Shown: positions 1 through 8,095 of the stretch, piece after piece | Layout: each line of letters opens with the position of its first letter | Position numbering within the stretch: the stretch's first letter is position 1 | From: XN24 sp047921455 | GTDB lineage: Bacteria > Pseudomonadota > Gammaproteobacteria > Steroidobacterales > XN24 | DNA length: 47,515 bases | Reading direction: 5' to 3' | NCBI GenBank assembly: GCA_047921455.1 | Contig: JBLRWC010000020.1 | Coordinates: 1 to 47,515, forward strand | Program-made: the position numbers and the translations under genes | The notes under the pieces: model-generated | Databases searched by the model: none | What the model was told of the DNA's origin: nothing | What the model saw: the letters and a program-made list of their open reading frames with translations, nothing else

Positions 1-297
1 CGCACCCGCGTGGGCAAAAATCGCCTCTCAGACAAAGGTTCATGAATAAAGCGGGCTAGAGTGGCTTGCCGCTTCGGCGTGGACGCTGACGTTGATGAAA
101 GTATCTGCGCGGCGTCTCTCGGCGGGGGCGCCTGCAAACCCCGCCGGGCTCTGCATACGGTGAGCTACTCAGGTGGGAGCCGGGTGTTCGGTCCACCTGC
201 CTTGGTTGGTCAGCGAACAGACCCCGACACGAGAAGGCCGTAAGTTGGGTGTCCTCGATGGCTATTCTGCCATTCGGAATTCAACTGGAGATACTCT
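1..297. other. Window start, no supported gene
   Basis: No reading frame here has a convincing ribosome site or recognisable protein. The ORFs that cross it look like non-coding frames. The last bases carry the GGAG ribosome site of the next gene (about 287-290). The promoter of the PRC-barrel gene probably lies here, but I cannot point to clear -35 and -10 boxes. Confidence 0.5.
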
Positions 298-858
298 ATG
301 AAAAGCCTGCCAACACTTGCAGCCTATGCACTAATGGCCCCGGCGATTACGCTTGGAATTGGTTCAGCGTTCGCGACGGAGCCGCCTGCCGGCCAACCGG
401 CCGCCAAGGACCAGCGCACCACGCAGGAACAGCGGCAGATGCCGGCACAGTCCCAGAAGGACAAGGGCATGTCGACCGCGGATCGGGCCCAAGAGCACCG
501 CATGGCCGCAGATCGTGCGATGCAGCACGGAAAGCCCCATGAAACCTACCTGTCAAGCGTGCCGGCCAACTCCTTTGGAGCCGATGATCTGATCGGATCC
601 GACCTGAAGTCCCGCTCAGACAACAAGACGGTAGGCACCATCGGTGACCTGGTCATCGCTCAGGACGGCAAGATTGTCGCAGTTGTTGTCGAAGTCGGGG
701 GTTTCCTCGGTCTGGGCGCGAAGGAAGTTGCTATTTCGTGGGATTCAATCGAGCGCCGCTTGAATGACGACCGTGACGGTTATGACTTCAGTGTCGATGC
801 CACCAAGGATTCCCTGAAGGACGCGCCGGAGTACAAGACCGAGTCGCGGAAATACTGA
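298..858 (+). CDS. Secreted PRC-barrel domain protein
   Basis: 186 aa. An N-terminal signal peptide (residues 1-26, ending near AFA) is followed by a Gln/Lys-rich, low-complexity linker (about 28-80) and then a PRC-barrel fold (about 95-165) with the usual pattern of 'DLIGSDLKS', 'VGTIGDLVIAQDGKIVAVVV' and 'GLGAKEVAISWDSI'. PRC-barrel proteins of this exported type are common in proteobacterial stress-protein sets; their ligand is usually unknown. The ATG at 298 has GGAG eight bases upstream. The stop codon abuts, with no gap, the stop codon of the convergent protease gene. Role inferred: envelope or stress-related; the domain call is firm, the function is not. Confidence 0.9.
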   Translation: MKSLPTLAAYALMAPAITLGIGSAFATEPPAGQPAAKDQRTTQEQRQMPAQSQKDKGMSTADRAQEHRMAADRAMQHGKPHETYLSSVPANSFGADDLIGSDLKSRSDNKTVGTIGDLVIAQDGKIVAVVVEVGGFLGLGAKEVAISWDSIERRLNDDRDGYDFSVDATKDSLKDAPEYKTESRKY

Positions 859-1638
859 TCAAGGAAGAGCAGTGAGTCGCTCAGTATCAACTGGGGTAGA
901 CTCTGGCGGCGGGGGCGTTTGGCCCCCGCCGGCCGCCATGCGGCTCGTGCTGTTCCCATACAGCAATCGAACACCATGAAAATCTCCGGGCTGCAGACCA
1001 CTGAATGTCTCGGTGTACCTGAACGACATGAGTTGTCCGGTCGGGCCGGGGTGATCCAGGCCGATCGCATGTCCGATCTCGTGCACCAGCGTGTAGCGCA
1101 TGTCGTAGACATCGATATCGCCGTCGAAGCCTACTTTCCATCGCTGTTCGGGGTTCAGGCAAATCAGCGACCGGTCAATGGTCCTGACGCCATCAGTGCT
1201 GCCAGGCTGGTACGCGACGTTTGCAAAGGCGCGGCCGACGGGCTGGCCCTGGGCGCCAATCAGGATATCTGCCCGGTCGGGATCATCGACAGGAATAAAG
1301 GTGATGTTCGCGGCCTTTTCCCAGGCACGGAACGCAGCAGCCGCTTCCGCATGCAGCGTTGCCTCGGAAATGCCATTGCGCGCCGCCAGGTCGGTCACCG
1401 GCACGAGTTCACGACAATTCCGCGCCTCGTCGAAGCGCATCGGGGCAGCCACGAACGCATAGCTTACGGTGGCGCCAGCCCCAAGCGCGTGCTCGCCCCA
1501 CTTGACGAGGTAGCCATCAAGTTTCAGCAATCGGAAACCGCCATCGGTGCCGATGTTTGCGCCGGTGACGCCGAACGTACAGGAGCAAGCCAGAACCAGG
1601 CAGAGTAATTTACCCGCACTAACAGCTGATCTTCGCAT
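859..1638 (-). CDS. Matrixin-like secreted zinc metalloprotease
   Basis: 259 aa. It has a signal peptide (about 1-27) and a metzincin zinc site near residue 187, 'HEIGHAIGLDHPG' (HExxHxxGxxH), followed by a Met-turn-like 'GQLMSFRY'. Upstream is the matrixin-type region 'FRAWEKAANITF'. These features place it among peptidase M10 (matrixin) proteins, acting outside the cytoplasm. No clear cysteine-switch propeptide is visible. The C-terminus is a Pro-rich tail ('TPPPPESTPV'). The ATG at 1638 is preceded by a strong GGAGG-type site on the minus strand. A 9-bp stem with a 5-base loop lies inside the C-terminal coding region at 908-930. Substrate unknown. Confidence 0.88.
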   Translation of the reverse strand: MRRSAVSAGKLLCLVLACSCTFGVTGANIGTDGGFRLLKLDGYLVKWGEHALGAGATVSYAFVAAPMRFDEARNCRELVPVTDLAARNGISEATLHAEAAAAFRAWEKAANITFIPVDDPDRADILIGAQGQPVGRAFANVAYQPGSTDGVRTIDRSLICLNPEQRWKVGFDGDIDVYDMRYTLVHEIGHAIGLDHPGPTGQLMSFRYTETFSGLQPGDFHGVRLLYGNSTSRMAAGGGQTPPPPESTPVDTERLTALP

Positions 1639-1801
1639 AGACCCCCTCCGTCGGCACTGTGCTGCAGGAAAGATCTACTGTGGCGGAAATATACGGAACA
1701 GCCATGCGTCATTTGTGGCACGCCGTCACAAAACTGAACTTGCCTGTGAATAACACCCGAAAACGTCAGCATCGACATGGACGGCTTTGCGGCGAGAGCT
1801 T

Positions 1802-2458
1802 ATGCTTGATTCAACTACAGCCGATCGCGGCTTCCGTTTCCCGGCAGGGGTTGGTTCCGGTTGGCATTTTTCGAGGATTTTTCGATTGAAGCAGAAGAAA
1901 GACTGGATGCAAGAACGCGAGGCACTGAGGGCCAAGGCGGACCAGGTATTTTCAAATTTGTCTCTCGCTGGCTTGGAGACCAAGCCGGCGGAAACCATGT
2001 TGCATGAACTCCTGGTACACAAGTTCGAGCTGGAAATGCAGATTGAGGAACAGCGAAGGACCTTCGACGAACTGGAGGAGATGCGGAATCGTTATCTCGA
2101 ATACTACGAAGATGCGCCGGTCGGCTATCTAGCGGTTGACCGCGCAGGCCGGATTGCCGAGAGCAACCTGGCGGGAGCGGAAATGCTGGGTGTTGAGCGC
2201 GCTGCCCTGGCGGGTAAGCCGCTGGCTCATTTCGTCTCGACCCCGGACCAGGATCGTTGGCACCGCATGCTTATGAACATTATCGAAGATTCCGAAACTA
2301 GGCAGTTTGGCGCGGTTCTTCAAATGGCACGCCCCGATCGCACGACCTTCGAAGCCTACCTGGATTGCCGGCGGTCAGAGTCCCCGAACGCCCCGCCGAC
2401 GGTTCGTGTCACGCTGTTCGATATCGGCAAGATCAAGCAGGCCGAGGCGGAAAGGTAG
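1802..2458 (+). CDS. Stand-alone PAS domain protein, probably truncated sensor
   Basis: 218 aa from the ATG at 1802; a second start at 1907 fits the family better, because the conserved region begins at 'LRAKADQVF'. A helical segment ('LLVHKFELEMQIEEQRR') typical of the linker before PAS domains in hybrid sensor kinases is followed by one PAS domain ('YYEDAPVGYLAVDRAGRI' onward). The protein stops in the PAC motif ('VTLFDIGKIKQAEAER'), exactly where relatives continue into a second PAS, kinase or GGDEF output domain. No output domain follows before the convergent gene. It is either a signalling adaptor or a shortened sensor. Confidence 0.75.
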   Translation: MLDSTTADRGFRFPAGVGSGWHFSRIFRLKQKKDWMQEREALRAKADQVFSNLSLAGLETKPAETMLHELLVHKFELEMQIEEQRRTFDELEEMRNRYLEYYEDAPVGYLAVDRAGRIAESNLAGAEMLGVERAALAGKPLAHFVSTPDQDRWHRMLMNIIEDSETRQFGAVLQMARPDRTTFEAYLDCRRSESPNAPPTVRVTLFDIGKIKQAEAER

Positions 2459-2504
2459 ATCGCACCGGACTTCAACCGGCCCCAATAAAGTTCAGCGGGT
2501 TCGT

Positions 2505-5108
2505 TTACTTCCCGTGCTCGCGCAGTTGCGCCTCCAGTTTTTTGACTTCCGTGATGTCGATGAACGTGACGACCACGCCGTCTATGACGTTGTCCTGGGT
2601 GCGGTAGGGCATGATGCGAACCCGGTACCAGCGGCCGTCGTGCGTAGAGACCTCGTTCTCCTTGAAGTTCAGTGTGCGCAGCACCGTGTGGGCGTCTGCA
2701 TGCAATTGGGGATAGTCGAGATCGCTGACGATATCGGACAGCAGTCTCCCGACGTCAGTCGGAAGCAGCTTGAATAGCTGGGTGGCATGGGTGGTGAACC
2801 GGCGCAGCTGCATCTCGTTGTCGAGAAAGATCGTCGCGATTTCGGTACTGTTTAGCAGGTTCGTCATGTCGTTGCGCACCGAGGTCAGATCGTCCACCTT
2901 GGATTCCAGCTCGGCGTTCACCGTCTGAAGCTCCTCGTTCATTGATTGCAGTTCTTCCCTGGAGGTGGTGAGCTCTTCGTTGGAGGACTGCAATTCCTCA
3001 TTGGTGGATTGCAGCTCCTCGTTGCTCAACCTGAGTTCCTCCACCGTGGTCTGCATCTCCTCCTGCGTGACTTGCAGCGCCTCGCGAGCCCGGACCAGCT
3101 CCTGCTCCAGTTCGGGGTGCTTTTCGGCCGCGGCGCGCTTGTTGGCCTTGCGTCGCGCGGACGGCGTCGGCAGATCTTTGAATACGACCAGCACGTGTCC
3201 ACGGAGGCGGGTGGGCCGGTCGATTCTCTGCAGGGTTACGTCGACGAGTTGCGTCGCGCCGTCGGTGCGGACCTGCAATCCTTTGAGGTGAACGGGCTGG
3301 GATTCCTTCACGGCCTTTCGGACCATGCCCAGCAACGCCTCGCGAAGCCCCTCACGCGCCATGGCGTGAAGGTTCATGTTGGTCTTGCCGGCGGCGGGTT
3401 CGAGATACTTTCCCGTGCGTCCGCTGATATAGAGGATGTCGCCGTCCGCGTTCACCAGCACGGCCGCGGGCGAAAAGTTCTGCTGGATCAGCTGGTCGGT
3501 AAATTGGCCCAGGTCGTCTTCGCCCTTGCCGGATGAGAAGCGAGAAGCGAGGGTTACCATCCTCGGCATTTTCTCGGGGAACGGTATTTCCCCGATTTCC
3601 AGCTTGCGTTCGACCCGTTGGTAAAGGCGTGCCTTGTTGTTGAGCGGCGTGAACAGATGGCCAAAGTTGCCGGTTGTCTCGGCACTGCCAAGCAGCAGCA
3701 GTCCGCCTGGATTCAGGGCGTAATGGAACCTGGGCAAGAGTTTTTTCTGCGCCTGGGCGCCAAGGTAGATCAAAAGATTGCGGCAGGAAATGAGGTCGAG
3801 CCGGGTGAAGGGGGGGTCGGAGATGACGTTTTGCGGCGCAAACACCACCATTTCCCGGATCGCCTTCGCTATGCGGTAGCCGCCGCCTTCCTCGGGGATA
3901 AAGTCTCGCGCTATCCGCTCCGGCGATACGTCCGCCACGATATTGTCCGGGTAGCAGCCCTTGCGCGCCTTGGTGACGGCTTCCTTGTCCAGGTCGGTGG
4001 CATAGATCTGCAGCGTGAAGCGGGCCTCCGGCTTGAGTTGCCTCATGACCTCGCGGAATACAATCGCAAGCGAATAGGCTTCCTCACCAGTGGAGCAGGC
4101 GGGGACCCAGGCACGCAGGTCGGCGCCGCCGGGGTGTCGGGACAACAATGCCGGGAGAGCTTCGTTGCGAAGGATTTCCCATACCTCGCGATCCCTGAAA
4201 AAATGCGTCACACCGATCAGCAGTTCCTTGAAGAGCAGGTCCAATTCCTGGAAATTGCTGCGCAGGTATCGGACGTAACCGTCGAGGTCGGCGATCTGGT
4301 GGACTGCCATGCGGCGTTCGATGCGGCGATAAAGGGCGTTGGTCTTGTAGTGCGAAAAATCGTTGCCGCTACGATCGCGCAACAGGATGATCACCCGGTC
4401 GAGGGCGCTGAGGATCTCGGCTGCTTGCGCGGGCTCCCGCTGGATGTCGTGCCCCGGGTGCCGGAGGTAGTCGACAATCCGCCCGCCCATGGACTCCGGG
4501 GGCGAAACGATATCGGCAAGGCCGGCCTCGATCGCGCTGCGCGGCATGCTGTCAGCCTCGGCGGTAGTGGGTTCCTGTACAAGCGTGAGCCCTCCCTTCT
4601 CCTTGAGGACACGCAGGCCGAGCATACCGTCAGAGCCCATTCCAGAAAGCAGGACGGCGATCGCTTCGGCCCCTTGATCCTCGGCGAGGGAGCGGAGAAA
4701 AAAGTCGATCGGCAGGCGCAGGCCACGCGGAGCTGCGGGGTCCAGGAGGTGGAGCTTGCCGTGTAGCAGCGAGAGGTCGTGATTGGGGGGTATGACATAC
4801 ACATGGTCGGATTGAACGACCATTCCTTCGGTGGCCTCGACGACGGTCATCGGGGTAAAGCGCTGCAAAAGCTGGGGGAGTGAGCTGTCGTGGTCCGGCG
4901 CAAGGTGCTGGACGATGACGAAGGCCAGGCCGCTGTCCGCGGGTACATGGGTAAGGAATTTCTCCAGCGCCTCGAGTCCGCCGGCCGAACAGCCGATCCC
5001 GACAATAGGCAAACCGGAATTTTTCGATTCGTCGGCAGTGTCGGCAGCTGGTGCAGACCTGGGCTGCTTCTCGGCGGTTTTCCGGGTTGGTGTTCTGGGT
5101 TTGTTCAT
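2505..5108 (-). CDS. CheB-CheR-PAS fusion signalling protein
   Basis: 867 aa from the ATG at 5108; a TTG at 5162 is in frame but less likely. Order: CheB methylesterase domain (about 34-205, catalytic Ser41 in 'GCSAGG', His68 in 'QHLAPDH', Asp160 in 'SGMGSDG'); CheR methyltransferase (about 225-490, SAM loop 'CSTGEEAYS' near 336-344); a small PAS-like region ('VNADGDILYISGRTGKYL'); a long coiled coil of NEEL/NEELQ repeats (about 650-740); a C-terminal PAS ending in 'VTFIDITEVKKLE'. There is no receiver domain before CheB and no histidine kinase after the last PAS, both of which many relatives carry. No receptor, CheA or CheW gene is nearby, so it probably serves a non-motility signalling route. 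It converges on the PAS gene. Confidence 0.93.
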   Translation of the reverse strand: MNKPRTPTRKTAEKQPRSAPAADTADESKNSGLPIVGIGCSAGGLEALEKFLTHVPADSGLAFVIVQHLAPDHDSSLPQLLQRFTPMTVVEATEGMVVQSDHVYVIPPNHDLSLLHGKLHLLDPAAPRGLRLPIDFFLRSLAEDQGAEAIAVLLSGMGSDGMLGLRVLKEKGGLTLVQEPTTAEADSMPRSAIEAGLADIVSPPESMGGRIVDYLRHPGHDIQREPAQAAEILSALDRVIILLRDRSGNDFSHYKTNALYRRIERRMAVHQIADLDGYVRYLRSNFQELDLLFKELLIGVTHFFRDREVWEILRNEALPALLSRHPGGADLRAWVPACSTGEEAYSLAIVFREVMRQLKPEARFTLQIYATDLDKEAVTKARKGCYPDNIVADVSPERIARDFIPEEGGGYRIAKAIREMVVFAPQNVISDPPFTRLDLISCRNLLIYLGAQAQKKLLPRFHYALNPGGLLLLGSAETTGNFGHLFTPLNNKARLYQRVERKLEIGEIPFPEKMPRMVTLASRFSSGKGEDDLGQFTDQLIQQNFSPAAVLVNADGDILYISGRTGKYLEPAAGKTNMNLHAMAREGLREALLGMVRKAVKESQPVHLKGLQVRTDGATQLVDVTLQRIDRPTRLRGHVLVVFKDLPTPSARRKANKRAAAEKHPELEQELVRAREALQVTQEEMQTTVEELRLSNEELQSTNEELQSSNEELTTSREELQSMNEELQTVNAELESKVDDLTSVRNDMTNLLNSTEIATIFLDNEMQLRRFTTHATQLFKLLPTDVGRLLSDIVSDLDYPQLHADAHTVLRTLNFKENEVSTHDGRWYRVRIMPYRTQDNVIDGVVVTFIDITEVKKLEAQLREHGK

Positions 5109-5291
5109 GGTGCGACAACACTGCGGCCAGTCTTGTGGGCACACTACACCCACCTCGGACAAATCACCATTTCCGGGCTCGACCCCCCGTAACGAGTTCC
5201 CTGGGCCAGTGTTCTGGCGCCGTGCGCGGTACGTTGCCGCACAGACCAGTGCGTCGGATTTTCCTAGGCTGAAGCACGCTTATGGAGACGA

Positions 5292-5525
5292 ATGATGAAC
5301 AGAAATACGACTGAGTCAGGCTGGCAGCGCTTCCTTAACTGGATCAAGGGGAGTCCGCAAAAATCAGGCACCCCAGGGGGCGCCCGATCACCGCATGCAA
5401 CGTCGCAAGGCGAGCAGCCCAAAGCAAAGCAAGTCAATACCTGGGAGGATGAAGGTGGGGCCACGGCAGTCCGTGCTGGCGGCGGTGATGCCGCACCAGC
5501 TCCGCCGGCAGATCCGCCCCGTTGA
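5292..5525 (+). CDS. Small hypothetical protein
   Basis: 77 aa, no family recognised. GGAG lies five bases before a double ATG (5292 and 5295). The N-terminus ('GWQRFLNWIKGSPQK') could form a short amphipathic helix; the rest is low-complexity, rich in Gly, Ala and Pro. It sits between the divergent CheB-CheR gene and the alternative oxidase gene. The ribosome site supports translation; composition supports it only weakly. Confidence 0.45.
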   Translation: MMNRNTTESGWQRFLNWIKGSPQKSGTPGGARSPHATSQGEQPKAKQVNTWEDEGGATAVRAGGGDAAPAPPADPPR

Positions 5526-5558
5526 AGCTGTCTGCCCTGCGCCGCGTCACAGCGCGGC

Positions 5559-5578
5559 CAGTGGCCGCCCGGCCACTG
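5559..5578 (+). promoter_or_regulatory. Stem-loop upstream of alternative oxidase gene
   Basis: Perfect 8-bp inverted repeat (CAGTGGCC / GGCCACTG) with a 4-base loop, 62 bases before the oxidase ATG. No T-run follows, so it is not a typical intrinsic terminator. It may end the upstream small gene weakly, or act in the leader of the oxidase mRNA. Confidence 0.35.
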
Positions 5579-5640
5579 ATCACCTCCACGCGCGCCGTCC
5601 TTCGTTGGAGTAGCCTCGGTGCCTCCAAAGGAGACGAAAC

Positions 5641-6273
5641 ATGAACGACGATGTGACCCTGGATAACCACCACGAGCCGTCCGGTTTATCGGATCGCTTT
5701 GCCTACGGGCTGGTGCGCTTTATGCGTTTTTTTGCTGACGTGTTCTTCGCCGGCCGCTATGGCCACCGTGCGGTGGTGCTGGAAACCGTGGCGGCGGTAC
5801 CCGGCATGGTCGGTGGTGCCCTCCAGCATCTGCGTTCACTGCGACGCCTGAAGGACGATGACAGCTGGATTCGCACGTTGCTCGATGAAGCGGAAAACGA
5901 GCGTATGCACCTGATGACTTTTCTGCATATCGCCCGGCCGTCGCGGCTGGAGCGCTTCATTATCGTGTTGGCCCAGGGTGTTTTCTACAATGCCTTCTTC
6001 CTGCTTTACTTGCTTTCAAGCCGCACCGCACACCGGGTGGTGGGTTACCTGGAAGAAGAGGCGGTCGTCAGTTACACCGAGTACCTTGAGGGTATCGACA
6101 GCGGTCGCTATGAAAATGTGCCGGCGCCAGCAATCGCGATCGACTACTGGAAGCTGCCGCAGGACGCGCGGCTGAGAGAAGTCATCGTGGCTGTGCGCGC
6201 CGATGAGGCCGGGCACCGGGACGTCAACCACGATTTCGCCGACAAGCTTAGCCCTTCCCCGGCACGCGGCTGA
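5641..6273 (+). CDS. aox: Alternative oxidase (di-iron ubiquinol oxidase)
   Basis: 210 aa, the usual size of bacterial alternative oxidases. The di-iron ligands can be read in order: Glu49 ('LETVAAVPGMV'), Glu87 and His90 ('ENERMH'), Glu139 ('YLEEEAV'), Glu189 and His192 ('ADEAGHRDVNH'). The protein sits on the inner face of the membrane and passes electrons from ubiquinol to oxygen without pumping protons, which makes it insensitive to cyanide and nitric oxide. The ATG follows a strong AAAGGAGA site. The metallopeptidase gene starts 10 bases downstream, so the two may be cotranscribed. Bacterial members are scattered and probably spread by transfer; composition here matches the neighbours. 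Confidence 0.95.
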   Translation: MNDDVTLDNHHEPSGLSDRFAYGLVRFMRFFADVFFAGRYGHRAVVLETVAAVPGMVGGALQHLRSLRRLKDDDSWIRTLLDEAENERMHLMTFLHIARPSRLERFIIVLAQGVFYNAFFLLYLLSSRTAHRVVGYLEEEAVVSYTEYLEGIDSGRYENVPAPAIAIDYWKLPQDARLREVIVAVRADEAGHRDVNHDFADKLSPSPARG

Positions 6274-6282
6274 ACCGACATC

Positions 6283-7143
6283 ATGAAATGGAATCGCGCC
6301 CGCCGCAGCAAAAACGTCGAGGACCGGCGCGGGTCCGGTGGGATGCGCGCGGCCGGCGGGCTGGGACTGGGCGGGATCGCCGTGGTGGTAGTCATCGGCT
6401 TGCTGCTGGGCAAGAGCCCGGGAGAGTTGCTCGGCCTGGTCGCGCAGCTCGACGGCGAGCGCCCGAGCCAAAGCCAACAGGCGCCGGCGCCGGGAGAGGA
6501 CCAGGCTTACGAGTTCATTGCCGCGATTCTTGGCGAAACCGAGGACGTGTGGACGGCACTGTTCGCAAGCCAAGGGGACCGTTACGCGGCACCCCGTCTC
6601 GTGCTGTTCAACGACAGGGTCACTTCCGCGTGCGGCAGCGCGAGCGCGGCGGTCGGTCCGTTCTATTGCCCTGGCGATCGGCAGGTCTATATCGACCTGG
6701 GGTTCTTCCGTGAAATGGAAACGCGCCTCGGCGGTGGCGGCAAATTTGCGGAGGCCTATGTCATCGCCCATGAGGTGGGCCACCACATCCAGATGCTGAC
6801 TGGCGTTGTGCAGCAGGTCCAGGAGGCGCGCCAGCGTGGCGAGGACCTCAGCGGCGCGACGGGTCTGCTGGTGCGGCAGGAACTCCAGGCGGATTGTTTC
6901 GCTGGCGTCTGGGCCCACCATGCCCAGGCGCGTCACGACTGGCTGGAGCCCGGCGATATCGAGGCAGCGCTGAACACCGCAAGTGCCATCGGGGACGACC
7001 GCCTGCAGCGCCAGGCGCAGGGCACCGTCGTGCCTGACGCTTTCACCCACGGCACTTCGGCGCAGCGTGTGCGTTGGTTCCGCACGGGCTTTGACAACGG
7101 TGATCCGGCCGGCTGCGATACCTTCACAGCGAGCCAACTTTAA
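6283..7143 (+). CDS. ypfJ: Neutral zinc metallopeptidase, YpfJ family
   Basis: 286 aa. The short basic N-terminus 'MKWNRARRSKNVEDRRG' and one membrane helix (about 27-43) are typical of the YpfJ/KPN_02809 family. The catalytic zinc site 'HEVGHHIQ' starts at residue 163, with the conserved 'RQELQADCFAGVWAHHA' further on and paired cysteines in 'SACGSASAAVGPFYCPGD'. The domain is predicted to face the periplasm; its substrates are not known. It follows the alternative oxidase gene by 9 bases. Confidence 0.93.
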   Translation: MKWNRARRSKNVEDRRGSGGMRAAGGLGLGGIAVVVVIGLLLGKSPGELLGLVAQLDGERPSQSQQAPAPGEDQAYEFIAAILGETEDVWTALFASQGDRYAAPRLVLFNDRVTSACGSASAAVGPFYCPGDRQVYIDLGFFREMETRLGGGGKFAEAYVIAHEVGHHIQMLTGVVQQVQEARQRGEDLSGATGLLVRQELQADCFAGVWAHHAQARHDWLEPGDIEAALNTASAIGDDRLQRQAQGTVVPDAFTHGTSAQRVRWFRTGFDNGDPAGCDTFTASQL

Positions 7144-7149
7144 CGTCGC

Positions 7150-7167
7150 CTGTTCGATATCGAACAG
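7150..7167. promoter_or_regulatory. Perfect 18-bp palindrome after ypfJ
   Basis: CTGTTCGATATCGAACAG is fully self-complementary and lies six bases past the ypfJ stop. It resembles a dimeric-regulator operator more than a terminator, since it has no loop and no T-run. A -10-like TATAGCTAT follows about 20 bases later, ahead of the hemolysin III family gene. It is not a standard LexA box, because the spacing between CTGT and ACAG is ten bases, not eight. Confidence 0.35.
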
Positions 7168-7265
7168 ATCTGGCAAGCCCTGGTTGGTATAGCTATCACT
7201 AGGCTTACCTGCGTGTTCGCGCAGTCGTTCGCGGCTGGCAATGACCGCAAATAGGGAAAGGAGTG

Positions 7266-7322
7266 ATGCTCCCTACAGCACTGTTGATCCTGCTCATCCC
7301 CGTCCTGTCGGGACGGCTGTAG
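7266..7322 (+). CDS. 18-residue hydrophobic peptide or leader
   Basis: ATG at 7266 follows a good AAAGGAG site and encodes an 18-residue hydrophobic peptide, 'MLPTALLILLIPVLSGRL', ending at 7322. The next gene starts 8 bases later (GTG 7330). The pattern resembles the first membrane helix of the small DUF3309 proteins, which go on for another 30 residues; here a stop follows at once. It may be a truncated member, a tiny membrane peptide, or a leader that couples translation to the next gene. Confidence 0.4.
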   Translation: MLPTALLILLIPVLSGRL

Positions 7323-7329
7323 TCCTCCG

Positions 7330-8043
7330 GTGACCTCGACGCCGGATTCGTTGATGACAGAATCGTCGCGGCCAGGCGCGGGCGCATGGCCGCGGTGGTT
7401 CGTATTTCCCAGCCGCAGGCAGACGTACGCGGAGGAACTGGCAAACACCATCAGCCATGGCCTTGGGCTGCTGGCCGCGCTGGTGGGCCTTCCATTCCTG
7501 GTTGCGACCGCGACCCGCCACGGTGACCTGCTGGACACTATTGGCGTAATCGTTTTCTCAGCGAGTGCCATCGCGCTCTATTTTTCCTCCACCGTCTATC
7601 ACGGCCTGTCCCATGGCAGAGCGAAGCGCCTCTTTCGGGTGGTGGAGCACTCAGCGATTTACCTGCTCATCGCAGGCACCTATACGCCATTTATGCTCGG
7701 GGTCCTGCGGGGCCCCTGGGGCTGGACGTTGCTTGGCAGCGTGTGGGCCTTTGCGGCAATCGGGGTGGCGCTCAAGGCCTTCAACAAGGCGTCGCATCCC
7801 ATCCTCTCCACCAGTCTTTACTTGTTGATGGGATGGCTCATCGTCCTGGCGGCCGAGCCGTTGATCGTTGGGCTGCCTCCAGCGGCGCTCCTGCTGCTCA
7901 TTGCGGGCGGACTTTCCTACACGGTCGGCGTGATCTTTTTCGCGCTGGATTCCCGCCTGCGCTTCGGGCACCTGGTGTGGCACGTCTTCGTCCTGGGCGG
8001 CACCGTGTGCCACTACTTCGCCGTGCTCCTGCATGCCGCGTAA
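7330..8043 (+). CDS. Hemolysin III family membrane protein
   Basis: 237 aa, seven predicted membrane helices. Family landmarks are 'YAEELANTISHGLG' near the N-terminus, 'STVYHGL' and 'EHSAIYLLIAGTYTPF' in the middle, and the C-terminal 'FGHLVWHVFVLGGTVCHYFAV'. The conserved Glu and His residues fit the PAQR/hemolysin III superfamily, thought to be metal-dependent hydrolases or membrane-homeostasis proteins; proven haemolysis is rare. GTG at 7330 or ATG at 7354 could be the start; neither has a strong ribosome site, so coupling to the tiny upstream ORF is possible. Confidence 0.9.
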   Translation: MTSTPDSLMTESSRPGAGAWPRWFVFPSRRQTYAEELANTISHGLGLLAALVGLPFLVATATRHGDLLDTIGVIVFSASAIALYFSSTVYHGLSHGRAKRLFRVVEHSAIYLLIAGTYTPFMLGVLRGPWGWTLLGSVWAFAAIGVALKAFNKASHPILSTSLYLLMGWLIVLAAEPLIVGLPPAALLLLIAGGLSYTVGVIFFALDSRLRFGHLVWHVFVLGGTVCHYFAVLLHAA

Positions 8044-8044
8044 C

Positions 8045-8070
8045 AAAAAAAGCCCCGCTCTCGCGAGGCT
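8045..8070 (-). terminator. Decayed terminator of a barrel-gene fragment
   Basis: Stem AGCCCCGC / GCGAGGCT (one mismatch) with a 4-base loop, with a run of seven A on the plus strand that becomes T on the minus strand. It corresponds to the intact terminator at 27935-27959 that follows the full-length barrel gene, but its stem has lost one pair. Confidence 0.6.
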
Positions 8071-8095
8071 TCAAAAAGGCAAGATGCGGCTTGCT

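Noticed and set aside
3618..4766. Long plus-strand ORF opposite CheB-CheR gene
   Set aside because: High GC content keeps the opposite frame open; no conserved motif is present.
5264..5464. Minus-strand ORF in the promoter region
   Set aside because: Overlaps the small plus-strand gene in a frame without ribosome site or family similarity.
7150..7167. LexA box
   Set aside because: CTGT and ACAG halves are present but the spacing is ten bases instead of eight, so it does not fit the E. coli SOS box.
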